From Acidiphilium rubrum (GTDB lineage Bacteria > Pseudomonadota > Alphaproteobacteria > Acetobacterales > Acetobacteraceae), in contig NZ_FTNE01000013.1 of assembly GCF_900156265.1 (NCBI RefSeq), positions 1-64,000 of the forward strand: a stretch of DNA of 64,000 nt, written 5' to 3'. This document shows, one piece after another, positions 7,653 to 16,120 of this stretch (position 1 is its first letter; every line of letters starts with the position of its first letter). The position numbers and the translations under genes were made by a program. Under the pieces are notes generated by a model that saw only the letters and a list, made by a program, of their open reading frames with translations, did not search any database and was not told where the DNA came from.

Positions 7653-9323
7653 ATGGAAAAAACCAGAACTCATCGGCGCAAACGCGCGATCATGGCGGGC
7701 ATTGCCGGAGCGGCACTCGCGATCGGGCTCGGCGGGCTCGCCTATGCGGGCGCCATGGCCAACACCACCACGCCGACGCTGAAGGATTACGCCTCGACCC
7801 AGGGCGATCACTCGAACTGGATCCTGCCGGCCAAGAACTACAACAACGATCGCTATGTCGATCTGAGCGACATCACACCCGCCAACGTGGCTCAACTCAA
7901 GCCGGCGTGGACCTTCAAGATCGACGATAACGGCCCGATCGAAGCGGCGCCGATCATCTGGCACGGCACGGCCTATATCAGCTCCGCGCATGATCATGTG
8001 TACGCAATCGACGTGAAGACCGGCAAGCTGAAATGGCAGTATTCGGACAACCCCCACGTCATCGCGTTCGCCGCCAATCGTGGCATCGCGCTGCTCGATG
8101 GCAAGGTCTATATCGCGACACTCGATGGCAAGCTCGTGGCGCTTGATGCCGAAACCGGCAAGGTCGTGTTCAGCAAGCTGCTGGTCAAGGACCCGGCCAA
8201 CTCGTTCTACACCATGGCGCCGCTGCCCTACAAAGACCCCAAGACCGGCAAGGCGATGCTGATTCTTGGCGTTTCGAACGGCGACTGGGGCGGCATTGGC
8301 AATGTTGCGGCGTATAACCCCACCAATGGCAACGAGTTGTGGCAGTGGAACGCGGTTCCCGGCCCGGGCCAGAAGGGTCATTCGACCTGGAGCGGCGATA
8401 GCTGGAAGCGCGGCGGCGGCGCTGTCTGGACCATGATGGCGATCGATCCGAAAACCGACATGCTCTATGCCAATGCCGGCAACCCGCAGCCGGATTTCAA
8501 CGGCCCGGCCCGCAAGGGCAGCAATCTGTACAGCGACTCGCTGGTGGCGCTGAACATTTCCGGCGCCAAGCCGAAAATGGTCTGGTATCACCAGTTCATT
8601 CCGCACGACACGCATGACTGGGATCCGGTGATGCCGCCGGTGCTGTTCAACGGCAAGGTCGACGGCAAGATGATGCCGCTGGTGGCCGATGGTGACAAGG
8701 CCGGTAATTTCTGGCTGCTGAACTCCAAGACCGGCGCGCTGGTCAATCATTTGCAGGTCAGCATGCAGTATCACCAGAAGCTTGCACCATCACTCAAAGG
8801 CAACGTCGCTTGCCCGAACACCAATGGCGGCGTCGAATACAATGGCGGTACCTACGATCCCAAGACCAACATGATCTATTTGCCCAGCAGCAATGAGTGC
8901 GGCTTCTGGAAATCGACCAAATCGGTGGTCTACATCGCGGGGCAGTTCTACCTCGGCGGTGCGTTCCCGACCTTCGTGGGTCAGAACACCGGACAGCTCA
9001 ATGCAATCGACGTGAGCAACGGCGTGTTCGCCTGGCGCAAGCCGGAAAAACTGCCGATGGCCGGTGGCGCGCTCTCGACCTCGACCGGGCTGGTGTTCAC
9101 CGGCATGGAAAACGGCGATTTCGCCGCGTTCGATGCCACCTCGGCCAAGAAACTGTGGAGCTATGACACCGGTTCGCCGATCATCGCCCCGCCGGTCGCC
9201 TTCACCGATGGCGGCACCGAGTATGTCGCGGTCGCGTCCGGCCCGGCGGGCAACCAGCAGTTGCCGACCATGCCGAAAGACAACAAAGGCACCATGCTGA
9301 CCATGTTCGCTCTGCCGAAATGA
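7653..9323 (+). CDS. PQQ-dependent (methanol/ethanol-type) dehydrogenase, atypical active site
   Basis: Periplasmic quinoprotein of 556 residues built on the eight-bladed PQQ propeller. It has a basic leader (RRKR) and hydrophobic signal peptide ending near residue 36, repeated W-motif blades (for example AIDVKTGKLKW), the PIEAAP glutamate E97, and the GNP asparagine N277 that normally ligates the metal. Two hallmarks of methanol and ethanol dehydrogenases are missing by manual alignment. The vicinal Cys-Cys disulfide before NRG is replaced by IAFAA, and the D-x-D-T-G loop carrying the catalytic Asp reads NISGA (N301). It may therefore belong to a divergent branch or have altered chemistry. 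Its stop overlaps the next cytochrome gene (ATGA), so the cytochrome is probably its electron acceptor. Confidence 0.85.
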   Translation: MEKTRTHRRKRAIMAGIAGAALAIGLGGLAYAGAMANTTTPTLKDYASTQGDHSNWILPAKNYNNDRYVDLSDITPANVAQLKPAWTFKIDDNGPIEAAPIIWHGTAYISSAHDHVYAIDVKTGKLKWQYSDNPHVIAFAANRGIALLDGKVYIATLDGKLVALDAETGKVVFSKLLVKDPANSFYTMAPLPYKDPKTGKAMLILGVSNGDWGGIGNVAAYNPTNGNELWQWNAVPGPGQKGHSTWSGDSWKRGGGAVWTMMAIDPKTDMLYANAGNPQPDFNGPARKGSNLYSDSLVALNISGAKPKMVWYHQFIPHDTHDWDPVMPPVLFNGKVDGKMMPLVADGDKAGNFWLLNSKTGALVNHLQVSMQYHQKLAPSLKGNVACPNTNGGVEYNGGTYDPKTNMIYLPSSNECGFWKSTKSVVYIAGQFYLGGAFPTFVGQNTGQLNAIDVSNGVFAWRKPEKLPMAGGALSTSTGLVFTGMENGDFAAFDATSAKKLWSYDTGSPIIAPPVAFTDGGTEYVAVASGPAGNQQLPTMPKDNKGTMLTMFALPK

Positions 9324-10546
9324 GGCTGGCCAACCGGATCGCATTGATCCTGGGCGCGGGGGTGGCATTTGCCACCCCCGTTGCTTTCGCCTCCGCAGCG
9401 TCGCCTTCGGAACATGCCCGCGCCGCCGCGGCATTGGCCGATATCAAAATCGCCATCACCACCATCATGGCGGCGGAAAACGGCACGACCAGCGGCCCTG
9501 CCGATTATGTCCAGGCCGCGCAAAGTGCCATCAACGCCCTGGTTGGCAGCAAGGACCCGGCGTTCGACCCGCACGTGCCGAACCCCGGTGATGCCACCGG
9601 CTCGATGGGCCAGGTCAACGCCCTGCTCGACCAGACCGCGACCCCGCCTTATGTGCCCGCGCTGCACGGCGTGCAGATCAACGAACTCGCCGCCGTCGCC
9701 TATCTGCAGGAAGCGGTGAAGGCGCGCGGCCTCAACGCGTTTCAGACCGCATCGTCCAGCGCGCTCGAAAACCTCGAAGTCGCGGAGGGCCGCACCAGCC
9801 AGTACGACGTGCTCGGCGGCATGCTGGGCGCGATTGCCAACACCACGCTCGCGGTGCCGGATGGCGCCCCGACCGCGGACGGTTGCGCCGCACCCAAGGC
9901 GGTCGGTTACGGTATTCACCACGGCTGGCTGGTCTGGCACGCCGTGAAACCCGGGGCCTTGTCGATTCCGGCGACAGGCACCGCATCCGTCAAGAAGGAA
10001 AATGGTATGCTGGTTCTCTATACTGCCGCGGCACCGATGGTGCAGCACCACTGCGCCACTCATGCGGCGGCGGCGGCCGTAGTCAGGCCGGTCGCTTACA
10101 CCCCGCCGGTCAAGCGCCCGACCCTGCTGATCGAAGCCGCCGCCCATACCGCGGCGAGCGCTGCCCTCTACACCGCCGCCCAGGCCGCCAGCGGCAAGGC
10201 GGTATTCGCTACCAATTGCGCGAGTTGCCATGGTGCGAACCTGCAAGGCGTGGCAGCACCGGCGATTGCTGGCACCGAGTTTCTGAAGACCGCGACGAGC
10301 AATAAATATACCGTTTCGATTCTCAACACGATCGTCACGCAGAACATGCCGCTCAACAATCCGGGGTCGTTGAAGCCGGCGGAATACGCCAGCGTCATGG
10401 CCTATCTGCTGGCGTCCAACTGCTACCCGGCGGGCAAGACGCCGTTTCCGACCAGCCCCGGCGCCAATTTCGGCACGGCCATCGTCGGCGTCCAGGCCCA
10501 CCCGGCCGGCACACCCGACAAGCTGGGCGTGTGCCCCGTCAACTGA
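9320..10546 (+). CDS. Cytochrome c with a long unrecognised N-terminal domain
   Basis: A 408-residue exported protein: signal peptide ending ASA near residue 27, then about 230 residues I do not recognise, then an Ala/Pro-rich linker (245-290) and a C-terminal class I cytochrome c with CASCH at 300-304 and a likely Met ligand in QNMPLNN. The N-terminal part contains a helical region (30-175) and a His/Cys-bearing stretch (ADGC, YGIHHGW, VQHHCATH) that could bind a metal. The start overlaps the PQQ dehydrogenase stop by 4 bp, indicating coupled translation and a job as its electron acceptor or assembly partner. The N-terminal domain may replace the usual MxaJ/XoxJ-type partner, but this is speculation. 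Confidence 0.75.
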   Translation: MRLANRIALILGAGVAFATPVAFASAASPSEHARAAAALADIKIAITTIMAAENGTTSGPADYVQAAQSAINALVGSKDPAFDPHVPNPGDATGSMGQVNALLDQTATPPYVPALHGVQINELAAVAYLQEAVKARGLNAFQTASSSALENLEVAEGRTSQYDVLGGMLGAIANTTLAVPDGAPTADGCAAPKAVGYGIHHGWLVWHAVKPGALSIPATGTASVKKENGMLVLYTAAAPMVQHHCATHAAAAAVVRPVAYTPPVKRPTLLIEAAAHTAASAALYTAAQAASGKAVFATNCASCHGANLQGVAAPAIAGTEFLKTATSNKYTVSILNTIVTQNMPLNNPGSLKPAEYASVMAYLLASNCYPAGKTPFPTSPGANFGTAIVGVQAHPAGTPDKLGVCPVN

Positions 10547-10610
10547 TCATTTGCCAATTCCGGATGGCGTCCGGTATTCTGGCGCATCGCCACGATACGG
10601 GAGCCACCGG

Positions 10611-10991
10611 ATGAAGCGTTTGCTGATCTGTCTTGTTGCACTGCCGCTCACCGCCTGGGCCGGGCAGGACGATTTCATCGCCCCCAGCGCGTTCCCGCCC
10701 CTGTCCGACGGTGTGACGGCGGCGGTTAATAAAACCGAGGCGACCCTGCTGAAACAGGCCGGGGTCGCGCGCGTCGGGTTTTATCAATTCACCATCGATG
10801 ACAAAGGCAAGCTCGCCAAAATCGGCGTTGCACGCTCATCGGGCGATGCGACCGACGATGACGAAGCGATCGCCGCGATCGAGGCAACCCCGTTCGACGC
10901 GGCACCCGCCGGCAAACAGACCTATCACCTCATCCCGATCCGCTTCACCGCGCAGGAAACGATCTATATCCCGCCGGCGGGCAGCAAATGA
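10611..10991 (+). CDS. Small periplasmic protein with a TonB C-terminal-like domain
   Basis: A 126-residue protein with a short Sec signal peptide (MKRLLICLVALPLTAWA) and a C-terminal fold matching the TonB/TolA C-terminal family pattern: a strand with TIDDKGKL, then VARSSGDATDDDEAIAAI, then PF and the closing strand LIPIRF. It lacks the membrane anchor and Pro-rich spacer of real TonB. The ATG at 10611 was chosen over an upstream in-frame ATG at 10551 because it begins a proper signal peptide. It lies 64 bp after the cytochrome gene. Function is unknown; a periplasmic adaptor for the PqqU-like receptor is conceivable but unsupported. Confidence 0.65.
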   Translation: MKRLLICLVALPLTAWAGQDDFIAPSAFPPLSDGVTAAVNKTEATLLKQAGVARVGFYQFTIDDKGKLAKIGVARSSGDATDDDEAIAAIEATPFDAAPAGKQTYHLIPIRFTAQETIYIPPAGSK

Positions 10992-11015
10992 TGCCGCCCG
11001 CCGGGCAGTGCTGCA

Positions 11016-12674
11016 TCACACGATGCCGGCGCGCCTCGTGTAGTCGCCAAATCCCTCGCCCGGCAGACGATCCTTGGCGAATTGCGTGAACAGCGGCGAC
11101 AACGCGGCAATGATTTCAGCCTCGTCGGCGTTTTCGCGGTAGATCGTGTTCAAGCGCGATCCATCCGCCGCACCGCCGAGCAGCAGATTGTATCGGCCAG
11201 GATTGCGCCCGACCAAGCCGATCTCGGCGATATAGGGCCGGGCGCAGCCGTTCGGGCAGCCGGTCATGCGCACGGTAATCCGCTGATCGGACAGGTGGTT
11301 TTCGGTCAGGAGCGCATCGATCGCGGTGATCAGATGCGGCAGATACCGCTCGCTCTCGGCCAAAGCGAGGCCGCAGGTCGGCAGCGCGACGCAGGCCATC
11401 GCGCCCTCGCGCAGCACCGACACATGCTGCACCACGCCATGCTCGGCCAGAATCCGCTCGATCGCGGCCCGGTCGGCATCGCTCGCGCGCGCGATGATGA
11501 TGTTCTGGTTGGCGGTCATGATGATCGCGCCACGATCGATGAAATCGGGCATCGAATTGATCGCGACCAGGGCCGATTTCAGCCGCCACGCCCCGACATC
11601 GGCGATCCGCCCGTTCTCGATGAACAGCGTCAGATGATGCAGCCCCTCGTGATCGGTCAGCCAGCCGAGCGCATCGCCGTTGCCGGTGAATTCGAACGCC
11701 CGTGCCGGCGCCAGCGGTGTGGCCAGCCGGGCATTCACCTCGCGCTTGAACCAGTCCAGCCCGTGCGTGTCGATCGTGTATTTCAGCCGCGCGTGCTTGC
11801 GGTTGGTGCGATCGCCGTAATCGCGCTGCACCGTGACGACCGCCTCGGCCACCGGAATCAGATCGGCCGCGGCGCAATAGCCGATCACGTCGCCCACCCG
11901 CGGATAGGTCGCGGGCTCGCCGTGCGACGCGCCCATGCCGCCGCCCGCCACCACATTGTACCCCACGATGGTCTCGCCCTCGACGATCGCGATGAACGAC
12001 AGATCATGCGCGAACACATCGACGTCGTTCGACGGCGGCACCGCTACGGTCATCTTGAACTTGCGGGGCAGATAGGTCGGCCCGTAAATCGGCTCGGCCT
12101 CCGGCTCGCCGCCCAGCACCCGCTCGTCACCAATGAAAATCTCGCGCCACGCCCCCGTGCGCGGCAGGAAATGCGCCGATAACTGCCGCGCCGCCTCCAC
12201 CGCCTCGCCATGCGCGCGCGACAAATACGGGTTTGCCGCCGCCATCACGTTGCGATTAACGTCGCCGCACGCCGCAATCGTATCGAGCAAAGCCGCATCC
12301 ATCGCGCGCATCGCCTCGCGCACGTTGCTCTTGATCACGCCATGAAATTGAATCGTCTGCCGCGTGGTGAGTCGCACCGTGGCATTGCCGCGCTCGGTCG
12401 CCAGGCGGTCCATCGCCAGATACTGCCGTGGCGTCAGAACCCCGCCGGGAACGCGCAAACGCGCCATGAACATATACGCCAGATCCAGCTTCCGCTTGGC
12501 ACGCTCCGGCCGCAAATCACGGTCGTCCTGCACATACACGCCATGGAACTTGATGAGCTGGCCATCGTCCTCGCCCAACCCGCCAAACGCCTGCACATCC
12601 AGCTCCTCCGCCAGAGTGCCACGTAGAAAATCACTCCGCGCCTTGATCGTTTCATTGCGCGCTAAATCAGCCAT
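11016..12674 (-). CDS. cysI: Sulfite reductase haemoprotein subunit (sirohaem, [4Fe-4S])
   Basis: Reduces sulfite to sulfide with six electrons in assimilatory sulfate reduction, working with the CysJ flavoprotein encoded in the same operon. The 552-residue protein has two ferredoxin-like/sulfite reductase repeats; the [4Fe-4S]/sirohaem motif in the C-terminal half reads CVALPTCGLA, then TGCPNGCARP about 50 residues later. The start at 12674 (MADLARNE) is preceded by AAAGGACG as ribosome site; an upstream in-frame ATG would read through a repetitive hairpin. It is the last gene of cysG-cysJ-cysH-cysI and is separated from cysH by a 266-bp gap filled by a GC-rich hairpin array. Confidence 0.93.
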   Translation of the reverse strand: MADLARNETIKARSDFLRGTLAEELDVQAFGGLGEDDGQLIKFHGVYVQDDRDLRPERAKRKLDLAYMFMARLRVPGGVLTPRQYLAMDRLATERGNATVRLTTRQTIQFHGVIKSNVREAMRAMDAALLDTIAACGDVNRNVMAAANPYLSRAHGEAVEAARQLSAHFLPRTGAWREIFIGDERVLGGEPEAEPIYGPTYLPRKFKMTVAVPPSNDVDVFAHDLSFIAIVEGETIVGYNVVAGGGMGASHGEPATYPRVGDVIGYCAAADLIPVAEAVVTVQRDYGDRTNRKHARLKYTIDTHGLDWFKREVNARLATPLAPARAFEFTGNGDALGWLTDHEGLHHLTLFIENGRIADVGAWRLKSALVAINSMPDFIDRGAIIMTANQNIIIARASDADRAAIERILAEHGVVQHVSVLREGAMACVALPTCGLALAESERYLPHLITAIDALLTENHLSDQRITVRMTGCPNGCARPYIAEIGLVGRNPGRYNLLLGGAADGSRLNTIYRENADEAEIIAALSPLFTQFAKDRLPGEGFGDYTRRAGIV

Positions 12675-12705
12675 CGTGCGTCCTTTCGCGATATGTGCCG
12701 AAGGG

Positions 12706-12930
12706 TGGGGCTTCGCCCCACGCCCCACCAGGGGCTCCGCCCCTGGACCCCGCTGGGGCCTTAGGCCCCAGACCCCGCTAGTTTCAGATGAGAGGGGGCA
12801 TCAATTCCGTTGCCTTTCAAAGGGCGTCGCAAGCCCCCTCTCATCTGAAACTAATGAGGTCCAGGAACTAAGTTCCTGGCGGGGGGCCAGGGGGCAGAGC
12901 CCCCTGGTCGGGGTCCGGGGCGAAGCCCCG
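12706..12930. repeat. GC-rich hairpin array, copy A (cysH-cysI gap)
   Basis: Seven consecutive hairpins in 225 bp: H1 12706-12720 (tggggcttcgcccca), H2 12728-12746, H3 12753-12771, H4 with perfect 20-bp arms at 12780-12799 and 12833-12852, H5 12861-12879, H6 12887-12907, and H7 12916-12930 (cggggcgaagccccg). H4 starts with agttt and ends with aaact. The array lies inside the cys operon and must be transcribed. A second array with the same module order is at 35727-36002. Confidence 0.9.
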
Positions 12931-12940
12931 CCTTGCCGGC

Positions 12941-13621
12941 TCATGCCGCGACCGGCCGTGTGAGGAAGATGCCGCATTCGATTTTTCCGGTACCGCTCCA
13001 GCGTCCGGCGCGGGGTGGTTCGCCGGGCTGGATGCGGCGGGTGCAGGTGTGGCAGCCGATCGAGGCGAAGCCATCGGCCTGGAGCGGGTGGTGTGGCAGG
13101 TTGCGGCTGGTGAAGTAGGTTTCGATATCGGTCTGGGTCCAGGCGCGCAGCGGGTTGACGATGATGCGGCCATCGGGGCCGGTTTCGGTGGCTTGCAGGG
13201 TGGCGCGGCTGTCGGACTGGGTGTGTTTACGGCCGCTGATCCAGGCTTCGAACGGCAGCAGCGCGTCGTCGAGCGGCATGGTTTTGCGCAGGCTGCAGCA
13301 CAAATCGGGGTCGCGGGCGAACAGGGTGCCGTTGGGGTCGAAGCTGGCGAGGTGCGCGGGGTCGGGGCGGATGGTCCGCACGTCCGACAGGCGCAGCCTG
13401 GTGATCAGGGCGTTGCGATAGGCGATGGTATCGGGGAAGAGTTTGCCGGTATCGAGAAAGATGACCGGCAGGCTGCGGTCGATCCGCGCGACGAGGTCGA
13501 GCAGGGCGGCGGATTCGGTGCCAAAGGATGAGACCAGGGCGATGCGGCCGGGGTGGGCCGCGATGCTGGTGCGCAGCAGATCGAGCGCTTCGGTTTCCGG
13601 CTTGGTGAGGGTTTCGAGCAT
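12941..13621 (-). CDS. cysH: Adenylyl-sulfate (APS) or PAPS reductase, [4Fe-4S] type
   Basis: Reduces activated sulfate to sulfite. The 226-residue protein has the PP-loop adenylyl-binding motif (SSFGTES, residues 31-37) and the cysteine set of the iron-sulfur branch, CC at 108-109 and CHTC at 190-193, with the catalytic Cys in the C-terminal ECGIF (C216). This pattern marks the bacterial APS-reducing type rather than the cluster-free enterobacterial PAPS reductase, so no APS kinase step would be needed. Its ATG overlaps the cysJ stop (TGATG). No ATP sulfurylase gene (cysD/cysN or sat) is in the window. Confidence 0.92.
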   Translation of the reverse strand: MLETLTKPETEALDLLRTSIAAHPGRIALVSSFGTESAALLDLVARIDRSLPVIFLDTGKLFPDTIAYRNALITRLRLSDVRTIRPDPAHLASFDPNGTLFARDPDLCCSLRKTMPLDDALLPFEAWISGRKHTQSDSRATLQATETGPDGRIIVNPLRAWTQTDIETYFTSRNLPHHPLQADGFASIGCHTCTRRIQPGEPPRAGRWSGTGKIECGIFLTRPVAA

Positions 13622-15369
13622 CAGTAGACGTCCTTTTTATAGCGACCGGCGGCGATCAGCGCATCGAGTTCGTGCTGGCCGCGATCGGCGTCGTCCTTGC
13701 CGAGAATGCGGACGATTGTGGCATCGACATCGCGGGCCATCGCCTTGGCGTCGCCGCAGAGGTAGAGCGTGGCCCCTTGGTCGAGCTGGGCGCGCAGGTC
13801 GTGGCGCTGGTTCCAGAGCACGTGCTGGACGTAGCGTTTTTCGGGCTGGTCGCGCGAAAAGGCGAGGTCGAGCCGGCCGAGCACGCCGGATTTCAGCCAA
13901 TCCTGGATGTCGAGCTGGTAGAGGAAATCGTGCAGGAAGTGACGGTGGCCGAAGATGAGCCAGGATTTGCCGGCGATGCCGAGGGCTTCGCGCTCCTGCA
14001 GGAAGGCGCGGTAGGGCGCGATGCCGGTGCCGGCGCCGATCATCACGATCGGGGTTTCGTTGGTTTCGGGCAGGCGGAAATGCGGGTTGGCCTTGACGTG
14101 GACATTGATGCTACCGCCGGTTTTGCGGCGTTCGGCGATCATGCCGGAGGCGACGCCGAGGCGGGCGCGGCCTTCGCTTTCGTAGGCGACCTTGGCGATG
14201 GCGAGATGGGCGGCCTCGCCGACCAGGCGTTGGGATGAGGCAATCGAGTAATAGCGGGGCGGCAGTTTGCGCAGCAGGGAGGTGAGTTGCGCGGTGGTCA
14301 GGGTGTGGGGATAGGTTTCGAACAGATCGATCGGCTGGCGGCCGGCGATGAAGCGGCCGCGCGCCTCGGCATCGGCCGCGAGGGTTGCGAGGGCGGCATC
14401 GCCGGTGAGGGCGGCGTAATCCTGGATCAATTTGCCGCTGAGGGTGGTGATGTCGCGTTCGCGGGTGAGTGCGCTGTGGGCGGCGCTGTCGTCGAGCAAG
14501 CCCGTGGCGCGGAGTACGGCGCCGACCAGGGCGGGGTCGTTTTCGGGCGCGATGCCCAGCGTGTCGCCGGGTTGGTAGGCGATGCCCGAACCGGTCAGGT
14601 CGAGTTCGAGATGCAGGGTTTCCGAGGACGAGCGCGACGAGGTGATGGCGTGCAGCGCCGCGATCTCGGCGGCGAACGGCGCGGTCTTGCCGACTGGCTC
14701 GGCTTCGGCGCGGTGGAAATCGACATGGATGACCGAGCCGGCATCGGCGGCCGGGGTCAGTTTTTCGAGCAGGGACGCGATGAAGCCGGCGGCCGGGGTT
14801 TCGTAATCGAGGTCGCAATCGAGCCGTTCGGCGATGCGGACGCCGCCGAGCGCTTCGAACCGTGCGTCGATCTGTTTGCCGGTTTCGCAGAACTGCGCGT
14901 AGGAGGAATCGCCGAGGGCGAGCACTGCGAAATTCACGCCATCGAGCGTCGGTGCGCCATCGGCCATCAGGGCGCGCATGAAGGGGGCGGCGCGTTGCGG
15001 CGGCTCGCCTTCGCCCCAGGTGGAGGCGATGACCAGCAGGTTGACGGTGTCTTTCAGCGTGGCGAGGTCGGCGTCCGCCATGTCGAGCAGGCGGGGGGCG
15101 AAGCCGCGCTTCTGGGCATCGCGCTTGGCGGCACCGGCGAGGGCTTCGGCGTTGCCGGATTCGGTGCCGTACAGGATGGTCAGTTTGGTTTTGACCGACG
15201 GCGCCGCCGCGAGGGGGGCGGCTTCGGTGCCCGCGGCATCGATCCCCGCCAGAAACCCGGTCAGCCACGCGCGCTGCACGGCGGAGGCGCGGCCGATCAC
15301 CTGATCGAGCGCGATGATTTCCTCGGGGGCGAAGGGCGCGGTGCGGGGCAGTTTGGCGGTTTTTGTCAT
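13621..15369 (-). CDS. cysJ: Sulfite reductase flavoprotein subunit
   Basis: Transfers electrons from NADPH through FAD and FMN to CysI. The roughly 582-residue protein has an N-terminal flavodoxin domain (starting TILYGTESGNAE, with ASTWGEGEPP and ALGDSSY), an FAD-binding domain (RYYSIASS) and an NADP-binding domain (MIGAGTGIAPYRAFLQ, YLCGDAKAMARDV), ending in the aromatic Tyr usual for the family. I chose the ATG at 15369 (MTKTAKLP), 4 bp after the cysG stop; the frame is open further upstream but overlaps cysG. It is the second gene of the cys operon. Confidence 0.93.
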   Translation of the reverse strand: MTKTAKLPRTAPFAPEEIIALDQVIGRASAVQRAWLTGFLAGIDAAGTEAAPLAAAPSVKTKLTILYGTESGNAEALAGAAKRDAQKRGFAPRLLDMADADLATLKDTVNLLVIASTWGEGEPPQRAAPFMRALMADGAPTLDGVNFAVLALGDSSYAQFCETGKQIDARFEALGGVRIAERLDCDLDYETPAAGFIASLLEKLTPAADAGSVIHVDFHRAEAEPVGKTAPFAAEIAALHAITSSRSSSETLHLELDLTGSGIAYQPGDTLGIAPENDPALVGAVLRATGLLDDSAAHSALTRERDITTLSGKLIQDYAALTGDAALATLAADAEARGRFIAGRQPIDLFETYPHTLTTAQLTSLLRKLPPRYYSIASSQRLVGEAAHLAIAKVAYESEGRARLGVASGMIAERRKTGGSINVHVKANPHFRLPETNETPIVMIGAGTGIAPYRAFLQEREALGIAGKSWLIFGHRHFLHDFLYQLDIQDWLKSGVLGRLDLAFSRDQPEKRYVQHVLWNQRHDLRAQLDQGATLYLCGDAKAMARDVDATIVRILGKDDADRGQHELDALIAAGRYKKDVY

Positions 15370-15373
15370 GATA

Positions 15374-15973
15374 TCAGCCTTGAGGTTGCGGGGCGGCGAA
15401 ATCGCACACCCGGTCGCACAGCCATTTCCGGTCCGCGGCGATTGCGGCGATGCGTTTGGCGGCTTCGGGCATCGAGATGCCCTCACGCTGCCAACCGGCG
15501 CGCAGGGTGCCGATTTCCGCGACGCGATCGGCCCATTCCGCGCCGTAGCGCAGTTCCAGATTGCGCCGGATCATGCCGGCCAGGCCGGGGGCGCGGCCGT
15601 TGGTGGAAATGGTGAGCAGCAGGTCGCCGCGCCGGACTTCGGCGACCGAGTGAAAATCGCACAAGGGCGGGACGTCTTCGACATTGACGAGCAGCCGCAG
15701 CGCTCGGGCGGCGGCGGCGAGCGGTTCGGCGCGGTCACGCGGCAGATCGACGATCCACAGCACGTGCAGCGCTGCCAGATCATCGGGGCCGGGCAGCGCG
15801 CGGCGTAGTTGATCGCCCGCTTCGGTCACCGCTTCGTCATCGGGGGCATCGGAAAACAGCAGCGCATCGGCAGCGCCGGCGGCGCGCAGAGCGCGAAACC
15901 GGCGCAGCGCCAAGGCGCCGTTGCCGGCGACCGCAAGACGCGCAAAACGAGGATCGAGCGCAATCGGAATCAT
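15374..15973 (-). CDS. cysG: Precorrin-2 dehydrogenase/sirohydrochlorin ferrochelatase (CysG N-terminal type)
   Basis: Makes sirohaem, the cofactor of CysI, from precorrin-2 by NAD-dependent oxidation and iron insertion. The 199-residue protein has a Rossmann loop (VAGNGALALRR, near residue 17) and the conserved NVEDVPPLCDFHSVAEVRRGDLLL core (split in the family as NxxD and F-x-P/S-A), followed by a helical C-terminal part. It lacks the C-terminal uroporphyrinogen methyltransferase domain of E. coli CysG, so that enzyme must be encoded elsewhere. The ATG at 15973 has AGGAG five bases upstream; the codon before it is also ATG. First gene of the operon, divergent from an Lrp-type regulator. Confidence 0.88.
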   Translation of the reverse strand: MIPIALDPRFARLAVAGNGALALRRFRALRAAGAADALLFSDAPDDEAVTEAGDQLRRALPGPDDLAALHVLWIVDLPRDRAEPLAAAARALRLLVNVEDVPPLCDFHSVAEVRRGDLLLTISTNGRAPGLAGMIRRNLELRYGAEWADRVAEIGTLRAGWQREGISMPEAAKRIAAIAADRKWLCDRVCDFAAPQPQG

Positions 15974-16048
15974 CATATCTCCTGGGGTGGATATAGCGGT
16001 CTCCCACTTGTGGTGAAACGGCATTCTCTGTCCAGCGCAAAATACTCA

Positions 16049-16068
16049 AGAAATAAGATTGATTTTCT
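16049..16068. promoter_or_regulatory. A/T-rich inverted repeat in the cysG/Lrp divergent promoter region
   Basis: AGAAA-n10-TTTCT within the 147-bp gap between cysG and the Lrp-family gene. Lrp-type regulators often bind A/T-rich imperfect palindromes of about 15-20 bp, so this is a candidate site, but the arms are short and the match could be chance. Confidence 0.3.
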
Positions 16069-16120
16069 GTCCTGGCGGTCGCACAGAGAAGCCACTCATC
16101 CTGACGGGAGATTCCACGCT

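Noticed and set aside
7653-9323. Calling the PQQ enzyme a lanthanide-dependent XoxF or a calcium MxaF
   Set aside because: The D-x-D metal/catalytic loop and the vicinal Cys pair of those enzymes are not present, and no mxa/xox accessory genes are nearby.
12706-12930. CRISPR array or riboswitch
   Set aside because: Units are nested hairpins of different sequence, not direct repeats with spacers. The array lies between two operon genes and no known riboswitch core is evident.
14287-15615. Plus-strand frame of about 440 codons over cysJ
   Set aside because: Gly/Arg/Ala-rich composition with no motifs; a shadow of the well-supported cysJ gene.
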